Of a stretch of DNA of 64,000 nucleotides, positions 13,628-24,319 are shown in pieces. Under the pieces are notes generated by a model. The model was not told the origin of the DNA, made no database searches, and was given only the letters and a program-made list of their open reading frames with translations. This DNA comes from Seison nebaliae. Taxonomy: Eukaryota; Rotifera; Pararotatoria; Seisonacea; Seisonidae. Location: assembly GCA_023231475.1 (NCBI GenBank), contig JALJEE010002733.1:124001-188000 (forward strand), written 5' to 3'. Position numbers and translations under genes: made by a program. Numbering within the stretch: position 1 is the stretch's first letter; every line of letters starts with the position of its first letter.

Positions 13628-14543
13628 TTTATTCATATTTTACCTCTTCAACCAACACAACAAGAGGAAAGAATAAGAAATGTTAAAACCTTTCATTCAA
13701 TAAACCATTTAAGCAAAACAACAAAAAAACCGGTTCAAATTTTTTATCGTAAACACAAACTCAAAAAAAAAGCAAAATGAACAAGAACTAGAAAGTTTTT
13801 GGAGATTTGAAAGAAAAAAAAGATTTTCTATTTTACTTATTTGCTTACAAAATTCCTCGAACAAAAACACATCTATTTTAAGAAGTTATTCAAATTAACA
13901 CAGAATAATGATTGTTCAATGTCATCCGAATTATTTCACGATATCAATTTCTCTTATCTGATATTTTGCTTTACGCTTTTCTTCTATATTGATCTTCTAA
14001 ATCTCCTTTGGAAGAATGGATTAGTTAAGAGACGTTCAAAAAAAATCGACAACCGAATTCTCAATTTTTCTACTTAAACAATATTTTTTACAACTCAATC
14101 ACGATAAACTCATAACATCACCAATTCGTTCAAAATTTATTTATCAAATCCAGAAATCAATTCTTTTGAATTGTCTTTATCAATTCTCAACAATCTCAGT
14201 TATTGATCTGTTTCCAAACTAATGTTTTGCACAGTTTTTTTTCTTAATCTTTCTCTCTTCGATCTTCCTCTTTTCCTCGCTTCCTTTATATTCATTTTAT
14301 TTGAATTATCGTTCCGATAACCTCAATTTTTTTCCATCGAAACTTTCTATCTATCTTCATCATCAACACCTTAAAAATTTTATATTATCCATCATCCGAA
14401 TTCTTCCAAACTCCCATTCCTCATTGGATGGGAAGTTTAAAAAAATGAAAATTTTCGATGTACACAATAATACACATACACAATACACATCATACACCAA
14501 ACATTTACACCCACTATCGAACTACAATTTACAACCCCTCCCC

Positions 14544-14579
<36 letters not shown>

Positions 14580-15200
14580 TATGTAAATTATCGTTATTTG
14601 TATAATTCAATATTTATCCTTAAATATATGAACCATACGTACATGATGAAGATAACTTATTCATTTATTTTTAGCCATACATGAAGTAAATTTTATTATA
14701 TATTACAAATACTCGTTCATGTATGTCTGATAACAGAAATATATCACTGATAGAATAGAGCGGATGAATGTTCCATCGATAAATTTGCATTTTATAAGTT
14801 TCTATTTTTAATTTTCAGCGGACAACACATCCATTCAATAAAATTACACTCTTCTTCACATTCTCTACAGTTATACACATCCACAATTCAGACACATTAA
14901 TATCAATGACATATTGTCGAACATCTGACAATGTGACACAATTGTCACATCAAAATTGACAACATTGTGAACGAATAGTTCAATTGATTCAACTGTCAAT
15001 TTGTTATATTTGTATGTTTAGGAATTTCAATTGAATTAAACATTAACTTAAATTGAATTGAATAATAGAGTTTTATGTGAATTGAATAATATAAATTCAT
15101 TTCTGAAGAATTGTGAAATTGTGAAGATTATTAGAAAATTAAATGGAATAATACTTAAAAATAAGATTAATAAATTGGTGGAAGATGAAATAGAAATATT
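13628..15200. other. Gene-free interval between convergent genes
   Basis: AT-rich sequence between the 3' end of the LamG/WD40 gene (+) and the 3' end of the BTB-kelch gene (-). Open frames at 13841-14077 and 14301-14684 are low-complexity and show no domain. It contains the CA microsatellite at 14544-14577. Both flanking 3' UTRs should lie here. Confidence 0.6.
14544..14577. repeat. (CA)n microsatellite
   Basis: About seventeen uninterrupted CA dinucleotides, in non-coding sequence downstream of the LamG/WD40 gene. A 127-residue open frame that crosses it is a by-product of the repeat. Confidence 0.95.
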
Positions 15201-18200
15201 TTATGTTTCAGGATGATCTTCTTCGTTTTCTTCGATAGTATTATTAGAAATTTCGGTGGGAGAAGTTTGTTCACTGGATGTTCTCAACATATTCGTTAAG
15301 AGATATTGGAGATTGATATAATTTGGATTTTGCTCTGTTAAATGATTAGTCGAATTCGAGGGAACTTGGTCAGATGGACGCGCAGTTATCGTTTCTGAAT
15401 ATCGAGATAAACGGTCAGTGTTTCTACGATAATGATGATTGGAGTTAGGTGTTAATGAGACATCATCTAAAGTATTGTTTAAATGTTGTAATGATTGTAA
15501 AGAAGATTTGGATTGACAAGTATACTGATCGTATCGTTGAGGATGAATGATATGTTGAAGAGATTGACGATTACGGGAGAAAGTGTCGTCGATCATATGC
15601 AAAAACATTTGGTCGACGCGATGGAGAATCATAGAACATAAATCGTTAATATTATTCGATGGGACGGATATATTCTCATTATTCTCTTCTTGACCATTTC
15701 GATATTGTACTGAAGAATTTTCAGATCTTATTGTATTATTATGTGGATTTATTCTGGTATTATCCACTTCAGCTAATCGATGTGTTGGCATTTGTTGTGG
15801 TTGATGTTGCTGTGATCGTTGTAGTAATTGAATCGATTCGTTTTGTGTCTGTGGTTGAGAAGGCAACCCAAATGGTTGTAGAGAAATAAGATTGTCTCTT
15901 AATCGAATATGTTCTTGTTCCGATTGTTGGGACAATGAATTGCGAAGTGATTGTGGTTGTTGTTGCGCAAATTGTGGAGATTGGTGTTGCATTGGCTCTC
16001 GATGTGAATGGAGAATTGGTAATTGTTGAGGATGATGAACATTTTGGGTTTGTGATGGATGTTGCTGAAATTGCGGAAGTGAGACATTTGGTGATTGGGA
16101 TAATGAGATTGAAGTTATTGGAGAATTGGTATTATTTGGTGAATAATTATTGTGCATAATTGGTAACACAGAAGATGAGACATTACTTACATTTGTTAGT
16201 TGGAAATTTGGTCCAATTGGTGGTGATATATTCGGTTGTTGAAAATGTTCTTGGCGTAAGTGTGGTTGTTCTTGAACTTGTGGTTGTCTACGTATCGGTT
16301 GGATGATTTGTTCAGATAATGAATGTTGTCTAATTCTTTGATCTTCATGAATTATATCATTAGGTCTTGATATTTGCGATTGAGAATAACGTCGTTGACG
16401 TCGATGATCTGAATTAAGTTCATCTTGTATGATGTTTTGTCCATTTGGTTGATTTTGTTGTTGATGTTGTTGTTGATGTTGTTGATGTTGAAGTTGCTGT
16501 TGCTGTTGTTGTTGTGGTTCTGAATTTATTTCATGGTTCGATTCTATTTGAACAGTCTTTTTTGGATTCCTATGATAGAACGGTAAGGTGTCCAATTGTG
16601 GTATTCCAGTTGGACTGTTAATCATATTGAATGGAATTGAAACGGTACCGGAAACTCTCATTAATCCACCATCTTTCTTCTGTTTGGCATTTATTGGAAT
16701 ATTTACCCATTTGTCCTCATACACATAATATTTCCCAATCACTAAATCAATACTACCTCCAATGATGGTAATAGAAGTGACGGTAGGTTTATAAGTTTTC
16801 CTTCTGCCATGTACCTCACACAAAGGACTTGCCAAATGAAATAAAGTTCTATCGAAATTATCCGATTGCATCAACAACTCTTCGACCTCTTCATTCTTTA
16901 GATAATCTTTAATTTTCTCTTTATTGACTTTATTCTCATCCCCTTTCTCCTCCTCCAAAAGCATTGGTAGATAACCCAAAATCAAACTACATTCTCGAAA
17001 CGATGCTTTCAATGTATCGATTTCGTACCATTTTTGTTCGTGTATGTCGAAACATTCACAAATGTAAATTGGTCGTTTGTCATTACCAATTCCCCCACAC
17101 ACAATTATTCGATCATCGACATAACAAGCGGAATGCCAACTTCTCACATGATTCATCGGAGTTTGTTCTATCCAATTGGAGACGGTCTGTGTATAAGGAC
17201 AAATGTCTAATCTCAATACATTGTTCGTATATCCGGTTGCTGAAGGAATTGAAGGATCGACTGCCACAAATCCACCCATAACATAAATGGAAATCACTGA
17301 ACTGAATTCATTATCAACCGAATCGATATATTTATCAATCAATTGATATTTCTTATCTTTCTTATTCAATAATTTCCCGAATCTTCTCGTCGTGATTTTG
17401 TTGATATTATTTACATTCTTCCTTACCACCACACAACCAGCATGACCATGTCTAGCTTCAGGCAAATGGATTAATTGTTGAATGACTGTCTGCGAATTGA
17501 AATGTTTCTTCTTTAATTTATATTCTTTCACTATTCGTAATTTCTTCTGAAACAAATCCTTATCATTTATCATATCATTTCCATCACCATCACCATCACC
17601 ATTACCTTCATTTTCACTTTCAATCTCTTCATCATTTTCATCATCCGATACGAGACCGTTATTCATTCTCTTCAGATTCTTTTTCGTATTTCTCTCACAT
17701 TCCTCAAATTTCAATAATTGCTCTGTAATTATATCGATATCGATCATTTTTTTATTGATCACCGTTGTCCATTCATTGATTCTCATATCGAACATCTCAA
17801 CACAATTCAATAATCCTTCACTATTCCGTCCACCCACCACAATTATCATTCCGAATGTTTCCGATTCAATCAAATCATTCAACGAGAAATTTGACCGATT
17901 CTTATCATGTTTATAAATCTGATTATTTGTCGTATTCTGTTCGAAGAATGGAATGATACAAGCATAAAAATACGCTCTCGCATATTTCATTGATGGTAAT
18001 TGTTTCCATTGATGTCGATGAGAGTCATATCTCCAAACCACATTCGTCGCATATTCCCCCAATTGACACGGTGCCGTACAACCACCAAGGAAATAATAAA
18101 ATCCTCGAAATTCCAAAACTTTCATATTGGTCAAACCTTTAATTTCTTTCAGATGATTTTTTGAAGAACTGATATTTGGAATACGTAAATAGGAATTATT

Positions 18201-19776
18201 CGATTCGATCAATTCATAATTGAGGAATTTCTCTCCTTCTTCCTTCTCATCTTCACTCAACATCTTCCCATTATTAATCTTCAAATTGAGACAAGTCGTT
18301 CGTACTTTCTTCTCGACAATTCTCTCACTTTTTTCCTCCTTCACATATTGTAATCCACCACAAACAAATATACAATTATTCTCAATAAATCGACTACGTG
18401 AAGAGAATAAGAACGAATATTGATATCTCTTCGACGATTTCTTCCCAATAGAGACATTCTGTAATTTCTTTCTCGTTCTCATAATAATTCCAGTTCGATT
18501 ATTTTTTATCGATAATATACATGATGGTAACAACATTAATGGTTGTTCATAATTCTCATTGAAATAATTTAAAAGATTCAAATAGAATAATGATAGAAAT
18601 CGATTACTCTCAAACCAAATCTTCATTGATGGAATCAATAAGATTATTCGATTAAAATCATTCACATTAATCATCGGCCATCGAATTCGTAAAAGAACCA
18701 GATCGAATAATTCTCGATTCAATTCGTCATGCAATGGCAATTGAGAAGCGAATTCGAACATTTCATTTATATCTTTTATATTCACTAATGTTTTGTCTGA
18801 TGCTGTTCTCTTTTCTTCCATTCCATCCGAATCAGTCGAATCGGAATCACTTTCTGTATCAGAATCCAATTCGCAAATATCTGAAGAGATCGTTCCATAT
18901 AAACTGGCGATTTTAGAAGAAACGATTCGTTTTCCATTCTTCATCGTGATTAATTGTAAAGCAAAATAGAGGACATCCAATTCGAATAAATCTTCGTTTT
19001 CTGAATTCTTATTTTCAATGAATAGATTATCGGCCGAAAATATTTGAAGGATATTCTCATATTTTAACAACAAGATCGTTCCATTCGAACAAACTTCATT
19101 TAAATTCTGTAAAATAAAATTGAAAACTTTCCGTCGCAATATCGAACAAAATGGTTCGACGATGTCGTACTGAAGATAAAATGGATAAAAATTCTCGTTT
19201 TTTGAGAAATCGTAAAGTGATGCCGTCTGCAAATAATGGATCCAATTATTCCCGTTAATTCCATTGAGAAAATTCATTTCGCTAAATTCTCGAATCGTAT
19301 CACATTGGAGTAGATGAGATGCATCCAACAATTTCGCCACATCTTCATATGCTGAAAATATGAGTTTTTTATATTTTTAAAATTTTATTAATTTATAGAA
19401 TGAATGTTAACTCTTCAGTTGCATATCATCGGTTAGATGATGATTATCATTCTGATAAATAATTGTTAAAGCAAATTTCAACGTCTTCATATCAATTGTC
19501 TTCAATCTGATCGATCTATTCTTCGCATCTTTCATTGAACTAGTGAATAATGCGTAGAAGAATGGACTGACAGCCGCCAACACCGACCGATGTGCCGAGA
19601 TTTTCTCACCTAAAATTACAATTAATTTAATTAATTTGAATGATTAACGAACCTTCACTACTGATTAGATCGATGTCACATAATGATTTTTTTTTGAATA
19701 ATAAATCAAGATTCCGAATAAAGTCGTGAGATGTCGATTCTCTCATTTGTGTCTTGTTATTAATACGAAAAAACAT
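15201..19776 (-). CDS. BTB-BACK-kelch protein with acidic insert and Gln-rich C-terminus (KLHL-like)
   Basis: Inferred exons on the minus strand are 19776-19653, 19609-19412 and 19351-15201. Exons 1-2 give a BTB domain (CDIDLISS..., EKISAHRSVLAAVSPFFYAL), and the start of exon 3 completes it and enters a BACK-like helical region. Kelch repeats follow, marked by double-Gly motifs and downstream Trp: YYFLGGC, IIVVGGRNSEG, IYVMGGF, IIVCGGIGNDKR and IIGGSIDL. An acidic, low-complexity insert (DDENDEEIESENEGNGDGDG, near 17600) splits the kelch array. The last ~450 residues are disordered and rich in Gln, Asn, Ser and Pro. BTB-kelch proteins usually act as substrate adaptors for cullin-3 ubiquitin ligases; that role is inferred from family. 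At about 1,490 residues it is more than twice the usual KLHL length, owing to the insert and tail. I cannot assign a specific orthologue. Confidence 0.85.
16447..16514 (-). repeat. Gln/His-coding trinucleotide tract in the BTB-kelch gene
   Basis: An imperfect TTG/TGT/GAT repeat on the plus strand reads on the minus strand as a run of Gln interrupted by His and Leu. It is in frame within the long disordered C-terminal tail and looks like a coding microsatellite prone to length change. Confidence 0.8.
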
Positions 19777-21275
19777 TTTTTTTGTCAGAATAAGAAATAT
19801 TGGAGTTGGACAAAATAATATTATGAAAAAAGGAGATGGAAAGAACGTGAGAATTTGAAAAGATATAATATTATGATCTTAGAACTTTAAATATCGAATG
19901 ATAATGATATTAAATGAAAAGAAGACTAATAAGATTAACTTCCCATTTTTCCCATTTAACAACTTTGGCGATAATCGTCGTGAAATCGAAGGTCAACCTC
20001 CAGTTCATATGGAGAAAAATATGAAACTTTCTTTAAATACATAAAATTCAATAATCGTTTAACATTTCTAATGAATTACATAACATAACATTATCATCAC
20101 TTTTACCATCAACATCATTCATTTCGATAATTTCCTCAAATTAATTTTAATCAAACATTTCATCCAAACTTCTCACGACATCGGAGAGATACGACTAAAC
20201 ATTTCCCGATATATCTCATATTCAATAGAAGAACTTAATTAATTTAGTTTTCTTTCTTATCATCAATTTGTCGATAACAGTAATTTATTAATAGATTAGA
20301 TTAATAATTATCCCATAAATATATTTATATATATAGATATAACATTTTTTTTATTGTAAATGTAAATCTCTATAGGGTAATTGAAATAGATGTCACTTTC
20401 TGGAGAAAGGAAGAAATAGAGCACTTGAATAGGAATGAAATGTCTATCGATTGATCGAAGAGAAAATAGAAAAAGAAAATATAGATAAAAAAAAAGTCTC
20501 AAAAAATTAAAATTTTTATTTTTGAAAAAATTCGAAGAACCTTTGAAGGAGAGTCGAAAAAATATAATTTATGTTTTAATTGTTCATTCCTTTTATATTA
20601 TATTAAGATTGGATAAAACAATAATATTGTTGCCATTTGGGCGTGTCCAATCGATTAACTGATTCATTCCCACCCCTAAAATGGGGAAGATGATATGGAT
20701 TGTGTCAAGATAAAATTCTAAAAAAATTCTTCCGAAATTTGTTGTTATTTGTGATTATTATTATGTAAATAATGATTATTTGTCAGTGAGAGAAAAGGAA
20801 TCTTTTAAGAAAATAATCAATAACCTCTCAAAAATGTTGGGAAGAATCTTATTTGGGAAAAGGTTAACCAGAACTCTCATCCAAATTCCCATTGGAAGAA
20901 AGGCATTTTGAGAGAGTATTGATGAATTGTCAACATTCTAAATTATCATCACTCGCGACATTCATTCCAACGATTAAATTCGACATTCGAACGTGAGAAA
21001 GATTAGGATGAAGGTGAAAGAAGATCACATCAGATGGAGAACGATGAAGTCGATTTGTGGAAGAGTTACATCTCTTCCATCTTCATTCTAAAGAGTCTTG
21101 ATAATTAATTATTATTTAATCATTTCTATCCAATATAAATACAAAGGAAGATGTTTGATGAATAAACATTATCTCATTTAACCGCAATAAAACAATCTCG
21201 ATTCTAAACTCGATTCTTTACGAGAAAAGAAAATCCAAAAATTTTTTTGTTACGACATATAATTTCGAATAAGGA
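19777..21275. other. Intergenic region between divergent genes
   Basis: AT-rich sequence separating the 5' end of the BTB-kelch gene (-) from the Cys-rich secreted protein gene (+). Promoters of both should lie here. I recognise no core promoter element and no coding domain; the 64-residue minus frame at 20308-20502 is AT-rich hydrophobic noise. Confidence 0.5.
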
Positions 21276-22052
21276 ATGATAAGAATTTACCTTTTTCTCG
21301 TTCTCAATTCATATTTGATTTGGTGTAAAAAAAATGAACGAACAACTCTCTCTTTGGAAGGATGTGGAATTTATCAAGCGGCCGGATGTCCACATCCACC
21401 TGGTCCAATGCCTTCACATTTAGCTCCAACTGCTGCTGTATATCCTGCGGGCGTCTCTCCTCCCAATACTCCCAAATCGAAAATAAATCGAGAACAAGAA
21501 TTATCAAAAGAGCATTGTGAACAAATTAGGAAACATGTCTCTTGTATGAGAACGTCGATTGCCGGTTGTGAGAAAGGTTATAATGATGCGAAAGTTACAA
21601 TTCTTGGCAATTTGAAACCGTGGATTAAAGAACTGAATATGTATTGTGGCGGTGACAATACGATGAAGAAGAAAGAGAAAAAACGAACAACTCCAAAGCC
21701 GACAGCACGTCGACGAACTGTAACTCCGTTATTGATGGCCGATGCAAGTGATCCCCGTTGTCAAGTTCAATCACACTGGACGGATTGTACGAGATCAGCA
21801 TCACAAAAGTCATTCTCATCCAAAAAACGAGACTCTTCATTAAAAAATAATTGTCGTTCAAAAGTTGGAATGATTAGTCGTTGTGTTCAAGATAATTTAA
21901 ATAGAAATCGTTGTATCTCTCCAATTACACAACAATCTTTAATGAAACGAAAATCAGCGTCATTGACCTTCTGCAACCATTCCAATCAACTCACATCGAC
22001 AACTTTAACAATTTTCTCAATAATTATTCTTTTCATCTTTTCCAGCAATTAG
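21276..22052 (+). CDS. Small secreted Cys-rich protein, possibly GPI-anchored
   Basis: A single-exon frame of 258 residues. It begins with an N-terminal hydrophobic segment (IYLFLVLNSYLIW) that fits a signal peptide, then a Pro-rich stretch, then paired Cys blocks: CEQIRKHVSCMRTSIAGC...C and later CQVQSHWTDC...C...C...C...C. A basic linker with KKKEKKR separates the blocks. The C-terminus ends in a hydrophobic run (LTIFSIIILFIFSS) with almost no polar tail, which fits a GPI-anchor signal. The repeated spacing of Cys suggests two copies of an arthropod-type secreted helical Cys motif, but I do not recognise the family. Flanks are non-coding. Confidence is moderate because only one exon, with no known domain, supports it. 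Confidence 0.6.
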   Translation: MIRIYLFLVLNSYLIWCKKNERTTLSLEGCGIYQAAGCPHPPGPMPSHLAPTAAVYPAGVSPPNTPKSKINREQELSKEHCEQIRKHVSCMRTSIAGCEKGYNDAKVTILGNLKPWIKELNMYCGGDNTMKKKEKKRTTPKPTARRRTVTPLLMADASDPRCQVQSHWTDCTRSASQKSFSSKKRDSSLKNNCRSKVGMISRCVQDNLNRNRCISPITQQSLMKRKSASLTFCNHSNQLTSTTLTIFSIIILFIFSSN

Positions 22053-22595
22053 CCAAAAAAAACCATCAACGATCTTATCGTCAACGATTATTCATAACAA
22101 AAAAATTAAAAATTATGGTCAAAAATTATTGTGTCGAAAGAAGAAAAATATTTTTGAAATATCTTAACAAATCTTTTTCTCATTTCTATTTTTTCAGCAA
22201 ATAATTTTATTCTTTTTCTATTGTTGTCGATCGCTTCACTTCATAATAAATTTATATAAAAATGAAGAAATTTTTCTGTATAAAATGATTTATTTGATAA
22301 GGGAAAGAACTAGAGTCCAATCGGAAGTTAATATGAATACGAAAATACGTATGATGCATATTAGTAGGACTACATCAGAATGGACTGGCTAACATAAAAC
22401 GAAGAATTGGATGAAAATAAATAAATAAGAAATTTACTTCCATCTAAAAGGGAAGTCCTAGAAGAGAAAGTTTATGAGACTAATATATTAATAAAATTAT
22501 TTTGTTGTACGAAATATTTTCATGTGAGAAGAAAATTCAATTTTTTTCTAAATTCTTATTTCGTTCTTTTATTTTTAGTGTAAACTCTCATTTTA

Positions 22596-24319
22596 CTAAT
22601 GATCGAGAATACGGAGATTACCACAAACAATACAATTTTCAAGACAAGCTTCTCGTGGAATATCGATGCGACTTCCTGGATTGGCGATAACGATGACAGT
22701 GCCTCGAAACTTCACATCTTTATCGAAATTGACATCACCAGATACGGTCAAATGGTCTAATTCCAACGAATCGGGAGGCTTCCCACCAAATCGCCTCAAA
22801 TAATCGGAAATTTGTTTGAATTGTGATCCTAATTTGACGACGGGAATTGAAGGATAACTCCGTTTCTCATTCATTTTCAAATGACCATGTTCATCCATTC
22901 GATAAAGATTTGACATGACAACTAACAAGTCGCTCGTAGTTTTTACGGGAAGAAAACGACTTCGAGGTACATTGATGCCTCTTGCATTTTTGAATGATTT
23001 TATTGCTGCTCCAATAGCCATCTCCAATTGGATGATATTACGACCATCACCTGTTGTTTTCGGATTAACAATGACTTCCATATCTAATTGATTATTCTCA
23101 ATTCTTGTTTTGATCGCTTTTAGATTAATCCACAAATTATTCGTATTGAAAATTCTGAAATAAATTATTAAATTAATGAGAAAGAAGAAAGAGAAAAGAA
23201 CTTAAATTTGGATACTGATTTAAATTCGTCAACTTTGTCGGAAGGAACTTGGGCGATTTCCAATAGACGTAACTTATTTTCATATTTGATCAAAGTTCCA
23301 CCTTTCACATCCGATCGTGTCTTATTTGTGACTTCCATGACAAATTCTGGTTTATTCTCATCATCATTATCAACAAGCCATTGTAAGATTTTCATATCAA
23401 CAGTCGCTCCGAGATTATCGATATTTGAAACGAAAACATATTCTCGTCCATTTTCCATTAAACAATCCAACAATTTCGAATCGTTAAGTGATTGATATAA
23501 ATCGCCATGACCTGGTGGATACCACCATTCTTTATTCCGTTCATCATTATGTCCAATCAAACTCGTTTGTAATGGATTTCGTTTTTTCTGGTGGATTTTG
23601 AAAGAATCCGTTTGACGGTTCGTTTCAGCATTCGCTGCAATTGGCAAACCGTTTTCTTTATCGATTCTTGGGAAACGAGATTGTTCGAATGTGAAAATTC
23701 TCGTTCGATAATGTTGATATTTCATCAAAACGGTTTGTGTATCGGCATCCGTATAGAAGGAATTCATAAGAATTAATGGCACATCAGAATCATATTTATG
23801 ATTCAATTGTTCCAATTGTTTCATTGTAATATCGAGAAATGTCAAACCGTCACGTACATTAATGATACTTTTCGGTCCTGTACATCCCATCGATGTACCC
23901 AGACCACCATTCAATTTAATTACAGCTAATTTACTCAATCGTCGTTGAATATTTGCCGTATCATTCAAATCAATTTCACCAATCGATGAATATGGTACGA
24001 ATTCTTCATCTTTAACCAATTCGATTTTATCCCAATTAATACAAGCCGTATCGGATTGTAACCATCTTTTATATAATCTTTCAAATTGAATCATTTCTTT
24101 TCGCACCATCCGATAACGGAAAGATTCATCCTCTTTTCCTTCATTCGCTTTTTTCAATTCATCTAACATCGAATTCAATCGAATTATTAACCGACTATTC
24201 GCATTCTTTCGCTCTATCTGCATATCTCCACAATCTTTATCCACGACGATTCCATGACGATCAGCGTCCAACAGATCGTTGTCGGACACTTCCGTTAAAT
24301 TCAACGCTACTGTTGTCAT
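22596..24319 (-). CDS. UGP2: UTP-glucose-1-phosphate uridylyltransferase
   Basis: Two exons, 24319-23202 and 23154-22596, join in phase across a 47-nt intron (KFK|IFNTNNLW), giving about 558 residues. The enzyme makes UDP-glucose from UTP and glucose-1-phosphate in the cytosol, feeding glycogen, glycoprotein and chitin synthesis. Diagnostic stretches are the nucleotide-binding loop KLNGGLGTSMGCTGPKS, VPLILMNSF, WYPPGHGD, FVSNIDNLGATVD, FVMEVTNKT, VKGGTLI, VPRSRFLPVKTTSDL and the C-terminal beta-helix ending SGDVNFDKDVKFRGTV and GNLRILDH. The first ATG in frame at 24319 gives MTTVALNL; an extra upstream exon cannot be excluded because a possible acceptor (TATAG) lies just before it. Compared with human UGP2 (about 508 residues) it is longer, partly because of about 25 extra residues before WYPPGHGD. 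Confidence 0.96.

Noticed and set aside
14301-14684. 127-residue plus-strand open frame
   Set aside because: It spans the CA microsatellite (poly Thr-His) and AT-rich flanks, with no domain or splice support.
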